From NCBI RefSeq assembly GCF_000250985.1, contig NW_013524646.1, forward strand, positions 469,913-533,912: a stretch of DNA of 64,000 bases, in the 5' to 3' direction. The first letter of the stretch is position 1. Each line of letters starts with the position of its first letter. Both the position numbers and the translations under genes were made by a program. Under the pieces are notes generated by a model. It saw only the letters and a list, made by a program, of their open reading frames with translations, searched no databases and was not told the origin of the DNA. Shown piece after piece: positions 10,589 through 20,343 of this stretch. This DNA is from Nematocida parisii ERTm1 (Eukaryota; Microsporidia).

Positions 10589-11258
10589 GCGTATAAAAAA
10601 ATATATTTATTTATTTATACCTTTATAACACAAAATTATTAAAAATACCACATGCTGTTTATGTCACTAAAGCTATACCGGATACACAGCCAAACACAAA
10701 TAAATAAAGCACAGACTTTCACAACAATTTCATATTATGACTACTCAAGGGTAAAGTCCAATTTAAACATCTTAGGCTCTGTTGTATCTTACTATTATTA
10801 ACTTATATTACCATATTGAAGCATTTCATATTATATTTCTAGTAATTTCTATTACTAATGTAATATTAAGCCGGGCTTCTTTTCTTATGTGTGCACTCTT
10901 ATTGCCATAAGTAAATGCCATAGTCATTTATTCCACAGGAGTTTATATAATTTCTGTATGTATTTAATTATGCGATTCTTTGAATTATCCTAGTAATCCC
11001 ATCTCAAGACAAATTCAACAGTAAATTGTTTGTTATAAGAGGTGAATTTATAAATTATAATGCATTAGAAAAAAAGTGAATTTTATTTATCCTTTACACA
11101 TTTAAAATAAAATAATTTGTTTTAGACAGACTTTAAAGTCTTTATACTATGCGCAGTATTCCTTACAATCTTATTTTCAGCACTTGCTAGCCATTATGTT
11201 GAGGCATCTTATGCCGTATACCAACAAGCTGCTTTTTATATAAAACGCAAAAGAGATT
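10589..11258. other. AT-rich gap upstream of V-ATPase A; 3' flank shared with the 533-aa family
   Basis: A 670-bp gap with no gene. At 11121-11138 it contains TTTAGACAGACTTTAAAG. The same 18 bases occur at 15247-15264, just beyond the 3' end of the intact 533-aa family gene. This marks the shared downstream flank of the pseudogene and its intact paralogue. Confidence 0.6.
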
Positions 11259-11715
11259 TTACCACACGAGTGACCGATGCCTCTCTATTATTTTATCAAT
11301 TACATCATTATTTGCTGTCACTTTATTAAGACATGTAAAATATCTTATGGAAGGATATGCATTCTTCTGCGGACTATCCGGAATTGAACTAAGTATATCA
11401 TGGAAGCTTTTAAATTTGCCAGAGCTTCTTATTTTTTCAACATACAGGAAAGATCTTAAAATAGCAAGAAAATAGTACTTTCTTATGTCTTCCTCACCAT
11501 CGAAAGATAATGCGACTTCTGTAATAACTAGATGGTTTTCATCTGGTGCAAACACAGACAACCTAGTATCTATATCTATTTAAGATCTAACATATAATCA
11601 GCTAATATTTTTTCTGTTTCTAAATACCTCTGTATACAACTTATACATAAGTGGACGAAATAATAGTTTTTTGTATTTAACATTTAAAATACTTGGTTTG
11701 AATACGCTGGGTGAC
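11259..11715 (-). pseudogene. Degraded paralogue of the 533-aa secreted family (C-terminal half)
   Basis: Read on the minus strand, this region matches pieces of the intact gene at 15292-16893. One is FKPSILNVKYKK (intact FKPSILDVKYKK), then CIQRYLETEKILADYMLDLK in another frame (intact CIHRCLKGEEKIINYLVDLK), then DIDTRLS and SIPDSPQKNAYPSIRYFTC in a third frame (intact SIPNIPQRNAYPSIRHSTY). At least two frameshifts are visible: a T-run near 11670 is one base shorter than in the intact copy, and one base is missing near 11577-11582, giving stops. About 60 codons between the first and second blocks are absent. Similarity ends abruptly near 11715. The downstream flank is also shared. It is a clear relic of duplication and decay. 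Confidence 0.8.
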
Positions 11716-11990
11716 GTGCTCAGGAGGAGGAACCGTTGCCGCTCGTATAACATAGTCCAAGATAGAGATAGTATTGAGAGATGCTCTTTATTATGATTAT
11801 TAGAATATCGGGATGTGCACGGACGCAGAGTCCTTGTGGCGCTATTGACGCTGAGCCTTTGGGTAAATGTTTTCCGTGGTTGTCCCATTCTTTGTTTGGG
11901 TGCGTGCTGCTTATATGGCTCAAGTTGATCTACGGAATTGCGATTCCGGCCTTTTGTTTTGGCGGGATCAATAAAGTCGTTTATCATTTA
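11715..11990 (-). mobile_element. Possible LTR-retroelement remnant (GC-richer patch)
   Basis: The patch is clearly richer in G+C than its surroundings (32 of 60 bases in 11821-11880). On the minus strand it encodes a segment with RNRNSVDQLEPYKQ, similar to the LKPY-type end of Ty3/gypsy integrases. This is followed by DNA containing AATAAAGAGCATCTCTC, which would fit an LTR. It abuts the pseudogene break at about 11715. No target-site duplication, second LTR or reverse transcriptase is seen, so this is only an inference. A fragment of an unrelated gene is equally possible. Confidence 0.25.
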
Positions 11991-12027
11991 TCATATTTAA
12001 ATAGATTCTATTTTTATTAATAAAAAT

Positions 12028-15009
12028 ATGTTTATAAGAAAAGAATTTATTATTATAATAGTTGCTTTATGTAGGGTATACTGTAGAGTAGGAATCAGTG
12101 CATATAAGGGTTTACATACCAAAGAAATAGGAGATGGAATGTGTATAAGAGCAAATGGGTCAATATCACCCACACGAGAATTTATTTCTGAGAAGCTCAA
12201 TTTAATGTCTTCAATGCGGTTTTTATCGCCGGGTGTAGATGCAAATTACAGTCTAAGTGTTACAGATAATGAAAATAATGAAGATGATAAAAATAGTGAA
12301 AATAGTGAAGATGATAAAAATAGTGAAAATAATATAAAAATAGAGTCAACAAGAGACTATAATAAGGATGTGGCATATAAAAAACTCTCTAATGAAGAAG
12401 AGAGTAAAGAAAAAGAGAAAAAGACAACATATCTTGAAGACTACCATCAAACAGTAATAGAGATGTTTCCTTCTTCAATCGGGCATTTGACAGTACATAC
12501 TTCTAATGATGATTCATTCATTAGATTTCTTGAGTTTGAGCATGTGAGTAAGCATAAAATTGATATTTTGGCCTGTTTGTTTCTATTAGCAGAAGGAGCG
12601 GATATACCACTGAAAGTAGAAGGTGATAAAATCAATCTAATGCTAGTTTTGAAAGAGATTATAGCAAAATCTACTGAGCAAAAGAGTAAACCCGAAATTA
12701 AGCAGAAGAGTGAAGAGAAAAAAAATAAATTCTCTCTAAGTATGAAAGGTATGTGTAGTATAGAGAAGGAAGATAATACATTCAAGGATAAAAATGTGTT
12801 ACAAACAAGAGCAGCAGATGTTATAAACTTCTTTATAGACAACAAAACAAACCCAGATATACGAGAAGGGGGTAAATATGCAGAGCCAAGAACATATGAA
12901 GAGTTTAACACAGGAAAGTTTTTAAACAATGCAAGGTGGCTAATACAGTATTATATATTTGAGTACTTGGATAGTGAAGAAAAAATAATTGAGTTTGCAA
13001 AGACAGTATATTCTATGCTTAAAGAGTGTATAGAACAGAAAAAGAGTGAAGGATCAAATAACGAAGTGAAATATCTTGAAAGCATTGTTAATAAGTGCTT
13101 TGTGAAATCCAGTAATGCTAATACGATTAAAGCAAAGCATATAATAGATATAATGGATGTAATATATGGAGAGTCTTCTCTAGAAAATGTACTTCCATTC
13201 ACTGGTAGTATAGGCATGCCTGAATATAAATCTATTTCATCATATAATAGAAAAGAAGATTCCTTTAATAGTAGTAGCATATACAGCAACTGTGTTGAGG
13301 CTGGGTTACTTGGCTTGTTTTGCTGTTTGGCATATGATCCAAAGACTAAAAAGTATAATATAGATCATATGGGAGAAGTATCACCGGACTTGAAAAGGTT
13401 CTTTGATACGTACAATAAACAACTGGAGTCTGATACATACGAGATGCATATGGAGTGGAGTAAAGTAGTGGCTGATCTAGAGAATGAGAATATTAGATAT
13501 CTAAAAGAAAATAGGAATGAGCTTGCGCCTGGTATAATAAATATGCTATATGTCATTGCCGAAATAACTGGAAGATATTCCGAAGAAGAAAAGTCTCTTA
13601 AAGAGCTCAGTACTCTTTTAGAAGAAGATGATGATGAAAAACAGAGTGAATTATTCACAAAGGTGAAATTATACCTGAAAGAATTATTTTTATCACTCTC
13701 TAAGAAATATACTGCGGAAGAAAACTCAGAATTAGCAAGAAGAGAAATAAAGATAGATATTTTAAAGATGTCGAAATGCTCAAATATTAAAAAGCAAGTG
13801 GAATTATTTGGAGAAGTAGTTATAGAATATAGTTATTTAAAATTAAAGGGATATGTAAAATTGTGTCACACAGCTAAGTATTTAAATGTCACAGCCTTCT
13901 ATAGTTATACCTGTATTCTGACAGATAAACAATTCAATGAATTAGTTAATAACAAGAACAGTATTAAAAATCAGTCGGAAAAAACTCTAACAGATTTCCT
14001 ACTTATACATCATGCAGAATTAGTGATACTGCGCTTAAAAAATATTTCCTGCGATCATAAGGAAGATCTAATGATTTCAGGAGAAAACAATTATTCCTAT
14101 CCAATAGAAAAGTTTTTTTTATATAACTCACTAAGAACTCCCGAATCTAGAATGTATAAGATACATTATATTCGGAGGTGTCTCTTGGGGTATCCATTAA
14201 AAGAAAATGATCAATGGTCACGTTTTCTGTCTAATATGATAGGAAGTCTTTCACTGAATAACTTTTATACAGTGAAAGAAGTTTTTTTCTGCCCATTCTA
14301 TAGAGGAGGGTTATACAAAACCTTTTGTAAAAAAGTTAATATACCTCTGGTGATAGTTGATAAGTATAATAAGCCAGACATGGATTGTTTAAATTATGAG
14401 AATTATGTAAATAATAGCAACATACTCAGTGGGTACATAGAGCTTTTAAAGTTATATTTACTAACAAAAGATGATGAAAATTATTTTTTAACAACTGTGA
14501 TAAGATTCATGGAAGCTCATAGCAAGATTAGGCTTTTTTCGGTATTAACACATGATGGTACATCTATAGATCCATTATTAGAAATTGAAGCGTTTTTAAG
14601 TGGCTTAGATAGAAGTCTTCCAGAATATGAAAAAACCACAAAGCCCGATGATATGTGGGTGTTTTGGCTTAAGCTATCCCTTGAGTCAGAGAAATTCAAT
14701 GATATTACATCCATATTATTTGACAAAATTGTAATTGATACGAACCTTATTACAATCAAAGGAATTAAACACGAATATACAGATGAAAATATTAACATAT
14801 CGATATCTAATTTTAAAGAAAAATATCCGTCTAAAGTAGTAGAACATGTGCTTAATTTGATTGAAAACAACTCTGAATATGCAAAAAAACTTAGTTATTT
14901 GCTAGAAAAGTACAATGTGTTTTTGAAGATGCTGTATGCTAGGGATCCTGCTGGTATGAGAATGCAGAATTTATATGAATATCTTCAAAAACATGATAAT
15001 CTAAATTAA
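12028..15009 (+). CDS. Large secreted repetitive-family protein, member 1 (993 aa)
   Basis: No known domain, but clearly paralogous to the 909-aa protein at 17450-20179. Shared blocks in the same order include NDDSFIRFL, AEPRTYEEFNTGKFLNN, VLPFTGSIGMPEY, a CCLAYDPK segment and an APGIINMLY segment. The N-terminus MFIRKEFIIIIVALCRVYC is a good signal peptide, so export is likely. Residues about 80-106 are an acidic Asn-rich insert with EDDKNSEN repeated, absent from the paralogue. A second charged segment lies near 117-131. Codon use is strongly AT-biased. Large families of such secreted proteins are known in Nematocida and are thought to meet the host; assignment to a named family is my inference. 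The function is unknown. Confidence 0.85.
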   Translation: MFIRKEFIIIIVALCRVYCRVGISAYKGLHTKEIGDGMCIRANGSISPTREFISEKLNLMSSMRFLSPGVDANYSLSVTDNENNEDDKNSENSEDDKNSENNIKIESTRDYNKDVAYKKLSNEEESKEKEKKTTYLEDYHQTVIEMFPSSIGHLTVHTSNDDSFIRFLEFEHVSKHKIDILACLFLLAEGADIPLKVEGDKINLMLVLKEIIAKSTEQKSKPEIKQKSEEKKNKFSLSMKGMCSIEKEDNTFKDKNVLQTRAADVINFFIDNKTNPDIREGGKYAEPRTYEEFNTGKFLNNARWLIQYYIFEYLDSEEKIIEFAKTVYSMLKECIEQKKSEGSNNEVKYLESIVNKCFVKSSNANTIKAKHIIDIMDVIYGESSLENVLPFTGSIGMPEYKSISSYNRKEDSFNSSSIYSNCVEAGLLGLFCCLAYDPKTKKYNIDHMGEVSPDLKRFFDTYNKQLESDTYEMHMEWSKVVADLENENIRYLKENRNELAPGIINMLYVIAEITGRYSEEEKSLKELSTLLEEDDDEKQSELFTKVKLYLKELFLSLSKKYTAEENSELARREIKIDILKMSKCSNIKKQVELFGEVVIEYSYLKLKGYVKLCHTAKYLNVTAFYSYTCILTDKQFNELVNNKNSIKNQSEKTLTDFLLIHHAELVILRLKNISCDHKEDLMISGENNYSYPIEKFFLYNSLRTPESRMYKIHYIRRCLLGYPLKENDQWSRFLSNMIGSLSLNNFYTVKEVFFCPFYRGGLYKTFCKKVNIPLVIVDKYNKPDMDCLNYENYVNNSNILSGYIELLKLYLLTKDDENYFLTTVIRFMEAHSKIRLFSVLTHDGTSIDPLLEIEAFLSGLDRSLPEYEKTTKPDDMWVFWLKLSLESEKFNDITSILFDKIVIDTNLITIKGIKHEYTDENINISISNFKEKYPSKVVEHVLNLIENNSEYAKKLSYLLEKYNVFLKMLYARDPAGMRMQNLYEYLQKHDNLN

Positions 15010-15291
15010 ATTAACCATATGGTCTATAAATAAATATTCAAAATTTAATAAATATTAAAACTTCTTATTGACTTTTCTAAGAAATCAACTGTTAAATTGA
15101 TAAATTTCCGATTAAAGAAATTCACACATAAAGTATTGAAGAATCCTCTATTCTCTTCACAATTAAAATATTTTAAGAACAATAAATAATTCTTCTATAG
15201 AAGCTTTCAAATCGCAATTATTATTTTCGTAATATAAATTTTATTATTTAGACAGACTTTAAAGAGACTTTCTTTATAAAAAGAACAGTAT

Positions 15292-16893
15292 TTAGTATAT
15301 TTCGAATGTTTTAAACTCTTCTTCATGTTTCTCTATTATTTCATCAATTATATTATGGGTTTCTGTTTCTTTATTACGGTATGTAGAGTGTCTTATGGAA
15401 GGATATGCATTCCTTTGTGGGATATTTGGAATTGAATTAACTAAATCATGTAGGCTTGCCAATTCACTATCACAGAGGTCTTTTTCAAAAGTCAAAAAAA
15501 ATGTATAAATAGAAATTAAATCTAATGTTTTTATATTTTCCTTTTTATGTGTAGACAACATGATTTTTACATTAGAAGTCTTGGGTATTTTAGATGCAAC
15601 CAAAGCTAGGTCACTATCTATATCCTTTTTAAGATCTACCAAATAATTAATTATTTTTTCCTCTCCTTTTAAACATCTATGTATACACATTGCAAAATAA
15701 TTTTCTACCTTATATAGTTGTCCATTGCCAAAGCTGTATGCATCCACGTATTTTAAACACTTAAGTGTTTTCAATGTGTATGCATATGCCCGTTTGAAAT
15801 CAAGCAATATGGGATTTTGAATTTTTTGGGGGATAGTTGTTAGGTTTATAGCTTCTTTAAATTTTAAAATGAAATTAAGTATTTGTATACACGTGGACGA
15901 AATAATGGTTTTTTTGTATTTAACATCTAAAATACTTGGTTTGAATATTTTGGAGAATTTTAAGGTATAGTTAAATTCATCTAGTGCACGTTCTTCATCA
16001 GTCATTTCTCTATCACTTTTATCTAACTCGAAATTCCTTACTTCTTTGTAGTAGTTCATTCTATTGACAGCCCTATCGTCAAATTTCATTAATCTTTGCA
16101 CATTGAATGTATTTAAGAGTTTATTTATTCTCATTGAATTTATCATATTTAATATATTAAATGAAATTGCCAGATTGTTTGAAAACTCGTCGTATATAAC
16201 AGATTCTTCATTAAGAAAAGAACGAGAAATAGGTACTTCTTCGTTCAATTGTTTAACAATATACAACAAGGCACAATCCCTAGCAATAATTGTTTGACCT
16301 ATATCACTATTAATAAATTCATCACGGCTTTTTTGAGGCGGGAGGCTATCCTGCTCCTTTTTTGTATGTATTTCTGCCTGCTCACATGTAATTATATTCG
16401 CCAGTTCTATGTCAATAGGAGCTATCAATGAAAACCCATTTAATCTCATTTTTTTAGACCATGGGTTTTGATGTTTATAACCATTATTTAAAGCATATAA
16501 TTTAAAATACTTTCCTTGCTTTTTTGTTTTTTTAAATGCCAGTTTTAATTTTCTATAGCTCTTTTTGGTACCATTTTCAAGAGAATTAACATCATACAGT
16601 TTAATCATATTTCTATACTTTTTTTCTTTACTTAAAATAACCTCATCTATTGTTTTTTTTGAAGCTTCTGTAGAATAAGCAGCCTCTGCACTGTTAATAG
16701 CACGGGCAACTCTTACAGCCGGGTTAATGATGTCAGATTGGCTATCTATATTGTTCAGCATTGATATATTTAGTGGGCTGCCAAATATATCTATATTAGG
16801 CACTTGCATAGCATTTGGTATTAAACCACACATAACATAATGTGTTCCAAATACAATAAAGGATGCTGTATATACTTCTTTAATAAATCTCAT
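15292..16893 (-). CDS. Secreted-family protein, second family (533 aa)
   Basis: Not recognised outside this window. It starts with MRFIKEVYTASFIVFGTHYVMCG, a plausible signal peptide, and continues as a helical, Lys/Ile/Asn-rich protein with no further membrane helix. It is the intact relative of the pseudogene at 11259-11715; the block SIPNIPQRNAYPSIRHS near the C-terminus and FKPSILDVKYKK in the middle are the best-preserved parts. It sits between the two members of the large secreted family, on the minus strand like the downstream one. The first ATG at 16893 is used. A host-exposed or spore-surface role is possible, but nothing in the sequence proves it. Confidence 0.8.
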   Translation of the reverse strand: MRFIKEVYTASFIVFGTHYVMCGLIPNAMQVPNIDIFGSPLNISMLNNIDSQSDIINPAVRVARAINSAEAAYSTEASKKTIDEVILSKEKKYRNMIKLYDVNSLENGTKKSYRKLKLAFKKTKKQGKYFKLYALNNGYKHQNPWSKKMRLNGFSLIAPIDIELANIITCEQAEIHTKKEQDSLPPQKSRDEFINSDIGQTIIARDCALLYIVKQLNEEVPISRSFLNEESVIYDEFSNNLAISFNILNMINSMRINKLLNTFNVQRLMKFDDRAVNRMNYYKEVRNFELDKSDREMTDEERALDEFNYTLKFSKIFKPSILDVKYKKTIISSTCIQILNFILKFKEAINLTTIPQKIQNPILLDFKRAYAYTLKTLKCLKYVDAYSFGNGQLYKVENYFAMCIHRCLKGEEKIINYLVDLKKDIDSDLALVASKIPKTSNVKIMLSTHKKENIKTLDLISIYTFFLTFEKDLCDSELASLHDLVNSIPNIPQRNAYPSIRHSTYRNKETETHNIIDEIIEKHEEEFKTFEIY

Positions 16894-17449
16894 TTAATAT
16901 TAATGCCTTCTTCTCTATATAGATGTTTAACCAATCAAATTGACAGTTTGTTAATTAATAGTTGTTTTTCATATATAACTAACTTCAATACAATGATAAT
17001 AATGATTAAATTACATGGCATGCCACTTGATAACTACTGGTGTAATATGATCAATACAGTTTTTATCGGAATGCCGGGTTATACATTTTCGTTATTATGA
17101 ATGTTTTTAGCCTATTTATATAAATTATTTAAAAAGATTTACATACTTAAGAATATAACTTATAGATTATATGCTTAGACATGCCTAGTACAAGGCAGAG
17201 TTTTTTCTCTTATACTTGAATTCTTATTCCATGCCAGCTATGCGGTATAGTTATTTAATACAAAATTTCCTATATAACTCAATAGGCATCCAATTGTCTA
17301 TTACTTCTATTCAAAAATTGAATATGGAAATTCTGTGCCCACACAAAATAAATAATTTAAATAACCCGAAAATAATTAAAATAATAATTTTCAGAGTGGT
17401 TTGTATTATATTATTAACTATTTATTTATTATAATTTCACTAGTTTAGG
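16894..17449. other. AT-rich gap between secreted-family genes
   Basis: A 556-bp gap. It contains ATAACCCGAA at 17361-17370. Near 17052-17085 the stretch TCAATACAGTTTTTATCGG...CCGGGT is reminiscent of bases near the start of the 993-aa gene (TCAATGCGGTTTTTATCGCCGGGT at about 12208-12232). It might be a small relic of a third family copy, but the match is too short to call. No intact gene is seen. Confidence 0.45.
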
Positions 17450-20179
17450 TTATTTAAGTTTAAAAAGACTAATAAGCTTATTGAGTTTCTCTTTCTCCAC
17501 TTCACTTCCTTTATGCACTTCTTTCTTTTTATCTGAAAGCATTTCTGTTACTTTTTTGTAACTGGTTTCTATTTCAAGATACTGCTCTATATCACTAAGA
17601 GTAGAAATGCATTTTATGCTAATGTTGTTATATATTTGGTTAATTTGTGATGGCGATATGCTCTTTGACTCACACGCATATACTAGCGATATGACATTAA
17701 CTATTTCAATAATTTTATCTGTATACCCAGAGTCCACCATGAGCTTGGATAGTGCATTTAAATATACAATACTGTTGTATTCTAAGAAACACTCATATAT
17801 CTGTTTACTATAGGATTTAAAGATTTGGTTAAACCACCTGTTCTCTGTGTCACTATTCTCTTGCATATACTTCTCTATACAGCTTAGTAAAAGACCTGGC
17901 AATTTGTTCTCTATTATACTCAATAATACAGTTGTAATTGTTTCTATGTCTGTAGTACAGTTGATTATCTCATATAACCTCTGATTAATCTGTATATGCG
18001 GGAATATTTTATCATAGTTGTTTATAAAGGAAGTACGGCATATAATTTCTTTAAGTACATCAGGCTTGCTCAAATCACAGCTTCCTATGATATTAGATAA
18101 AAACCGAATTAATGGAGCTATTTTCGTGATTTCTCTATTGCTATCGCAGGAATTAATTAGCATTGCAGTTATAATCTGTTTTTTGTACCATAAACAATCT
18201 ATTTTCCTCATTACTAGTAATGAATTTATGTTTTTAAATCCTGTGCTTATTTGGTTTTTAACTTCTTTTATAAACCCCTCTGAATTATTTTTTCCCAGTT
18301 TTATTTCCACATCGTTTGCCGTGCACTCAATATAATGGGTGACTAAGCAAGCAGTAAAATTATCCTTTTCTGTATACATATAAGTTAAATCGAGTATTTC
18401 TTTTTTCTTAGTAATATAAAAGGGCGTAATCGTTTTACTCGGTATCATACCTATGCCATTATCACTAATATCTATACTTATGGCCTTCTGATTGTCTATA
18501 TACGTATACAATATAGTCAACTTCCCATGTAAATCACACCTGTTGTTTTTATGCACTTTTTTAACATTTTCAAATGCCACCATCACATATGAATTAACAC
18601 TCATCCTTCTAAATAGCTTTGTAAGATACTTGTTTAGCTTCCTGTAGAATTCTTTATCTTCTATAAATTTTGATTTACATGCTTTCTGAATAAAACCATC
18701 AAGCATAACCACTTCCTTTACGTCTTCTTCTAGGATATCTACTAATGAATATAGCATATTTAATAATCCTGGGTAGATTTTATTATTATTATCTGCAAAT
18801 ACTTTTTTATTCTTCATAATACTCATACAAATATTACTCCATTCATTATACGCGCTTACACCAATGCTTTGGAATGGGCGCATGTAATTTTGAAAGAAGT
18901 TGATTAATGTCAATGAATATTGTTCTCTTGTAAAAATATACTGGCATTCCTTAGGATTGTACAATAAACAGCAAACAATCCCTAATATCGAAAGAGTCAT
19001 ATTATTTTCGACTTGTAGTAAATGTATTTTTACATTTTTATCTATACATGAAATATTCGAATTTTTAATTATATTTTCTAAATCAGGAATTTGCCTAGTG
19101 TTACTAAATGGAAGCACTTCTTCTTTTTTCAGTACCATTGGAATGCTTTCTAATGCATTAATATATGATAGAGTAGAAGGAATATAGAAATTGTCATCTG
19201 CATGTATAAATAACTTGTTATAGACATCATAGTATGCATCTAGATGTGTTGTATCACTTGAGTCAATAGTATCTTTTATATGGTTACTAAGCATTTTATG
19301 AACTGCATTATAAAATCCTTTTATGCCTTCCTCTGTCTTTAATACATAGTATATAAACGTCTGTATAAGAAACCCCGGGTTATTAAGGAACTTGCCGCTC
19401 TTAAATTGCTCTAATGTGATGGGCTCTGCAAATTCATTTTCTTTGTATAAGAAATACGCACTTACGAATGTTTTAAAGAATTCAATCAACTCAATGGTTT
19501 TTCTTTGGCAAACCCATTTATCCTCCCTTGATTTTCTCACAGACTTCTTTATGTTTAGGCTAGTGCTCATATACTCAATATTGTTTTTTCTTTTAATAGT
19601 AAGAGTTGGAGCGTATTGATCATCACTTACGTCAATATTTATATTAACTCCTTCTGTAATAAGAAGAATTGCTGCTAGAACATATTGCATATTTGGCAAT
19701 ACATCTTTTGATCTTAAAAATCGTATAAAACTATCTTCATTTGGTGTTTCAATTGGCATATCCTTATCTATAAATGGGAATAGATTTATAAGTGCTATAT
19801 AATACTTATTTAAATATATATCTTTAATCCCATTTTCGAATTCTTTAAATAACGGCCTATCTTCATCTCTAATTCTAGTTAATATATGTGAAGTCCATTC
19901 ACTGCCCTCTGAAGTATCCGGTGACACTGTATACTTAATATCTAGATCGGGTGTAAAGTCTCTTATGTTATGAATTAATCCCATCTTATCTATTATATAT
20001 CCCCTTAATAGATTTAATGATCCATCTGGGTTTATATATACATATCCAGAATCTACTTTAATTTTAATATGTTGTGCATTTTTTACCAGAGACATAGAAT
20101 CATCTCCATAAACTTGCTTTGTAATATTGAGTATGGCTATAATAATTATTATAGTAAAGTTTAGTCTGTTTCCTTTCAT
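17450..20179 (-). CDS. Large secreted repetitive-family protein, member 2 (909 aa)
   Basis: Paralogue of the 993-aa protein at 12028-15009. Collinear blocks include NEDSFIRFL, FAEPITLEQFKSGKFLNN, VLPFSNTRQIPDLE, a CCLLYNPK segment and YPGLLNMLYSL. The N-terminus (MKGNRLNFTIIIIIAILNITKQVYG) is a signal peptide candidate with likely cleavage after VYG. It lacks the acidic Asn-rich insert of member 1. The C-terminus is Lys/Glu-rich and probably coiled coil (about 875-909). The two copies share order but limited identity, which implies fast divergence or an old duplication. Function is unknown; export from the parasite cell is likely. Confidence 0.85.
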   Translation of the reverse strand: MKGNRLNFTIIIIIAILNITKQVYGDDSMSLVKNAQHIKIKVDSGYVYINPDGSLNLLRGYIIDKMGLIHNIRDFTPDLDIKYTVSPDTSEGSEWTSHILTRIRDEDRPLFKEFENGIKDIYLNKYYIALINLFPFIDKDMPIETPNEDSFIRFLRSKDVLPNMQYVLAAILLITEGVNINIDVSDDQYAPTLTIKRKNNIEYMSTSLNIKKSVRKSREDKWVCQRKTIELIEFFKTFVSAYFLYKENEFAEPITLEQFKSGKFLNNPGFLIQTFIYYVLKTEEGIKGFYNAVHKMLSNHIKDTIDSSDTTHLDAYYDVYNKLFIHADDNFYIPSTLSYINALESIPMVLKKEEVLPFSNTRQIPDLENIIKNSNISCIDKNVKIHLLQVENNMTLSILGIVCCLLYNPKECQYIFTREQYSLTLINFFQNYMRPFQSIGVSAYNEWSNICMSIMKNKKVFADNNNKIYPGLLNMLYSLVDILEEDVKEVVMLDGFIQKACKSKFIEDKEFYRKLNKYLTKLFRRMSVNSYVMVAFENVKKVHKNNRCDLHGKLTILYTYIDNQKAISIDISDNGIGMIPSKTITPFYITKKKEILDLTYMYTEKDNFTACLVTHYIECTANDVEIKLGKNNSEGFIKEVKNQISTGFKNINSLLVMRKIDCLWYKKQIITAMLINSCDSNREITKIAPLIRFLSNIIGSCDLSKPDVLKEIICRTSFINNYDKIFPHIQINQRLYEIINCTTDIETITTVLLSIIENKLPGLLLSCIEKYMQENSDTENRWFNQIFKSYSKQIYECFLEYNSIVYLNALSKLMVDSGYTDKIIEIVNVISLVYACESKSISPSQINQIYNNISIKCISTLSDIEQYLEIETSYKKVTEMLSDKKKEVHKGSEVEKEKLNKLISLFKLK

Positions 20180-20219
20180 TTTTTCATTTTTAATGTTTTA
20201 ATTTTTATTTATACTCATT

Positions 20220-20276
20220 TAATAGATATGCCCCATCTAACTGATTTACAGTTATACTCCATCTAATTGATTTACA
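20220..20276. repeat. Short direct repeat upstream of the 909-aa gene
   Basis: Two adjacent copies of a unit near CCATCTAAYTGATTTACA are separated by about 10 bases, within the gap between the 909-aa gene and the 182-aa gene. They may be promoter elements of the secreted-family gene or replication slippage. Confidence 0.5.
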
Positions 20277-20343
20277 CCCGTAATAACCAGAAGTATTTGA
20301 AATTATTCTATGAACAGGTACATCCATTATATCCGATGAATTT

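Noticed and set aside
16840-17100. 86-aa plus-strand frame ending at 17100
   Set aside because: It overlaps the 5' end of the 533-aa gene, has no conserved features and contains only AT-rich translation. Kept only as a weak hint of a family relic.
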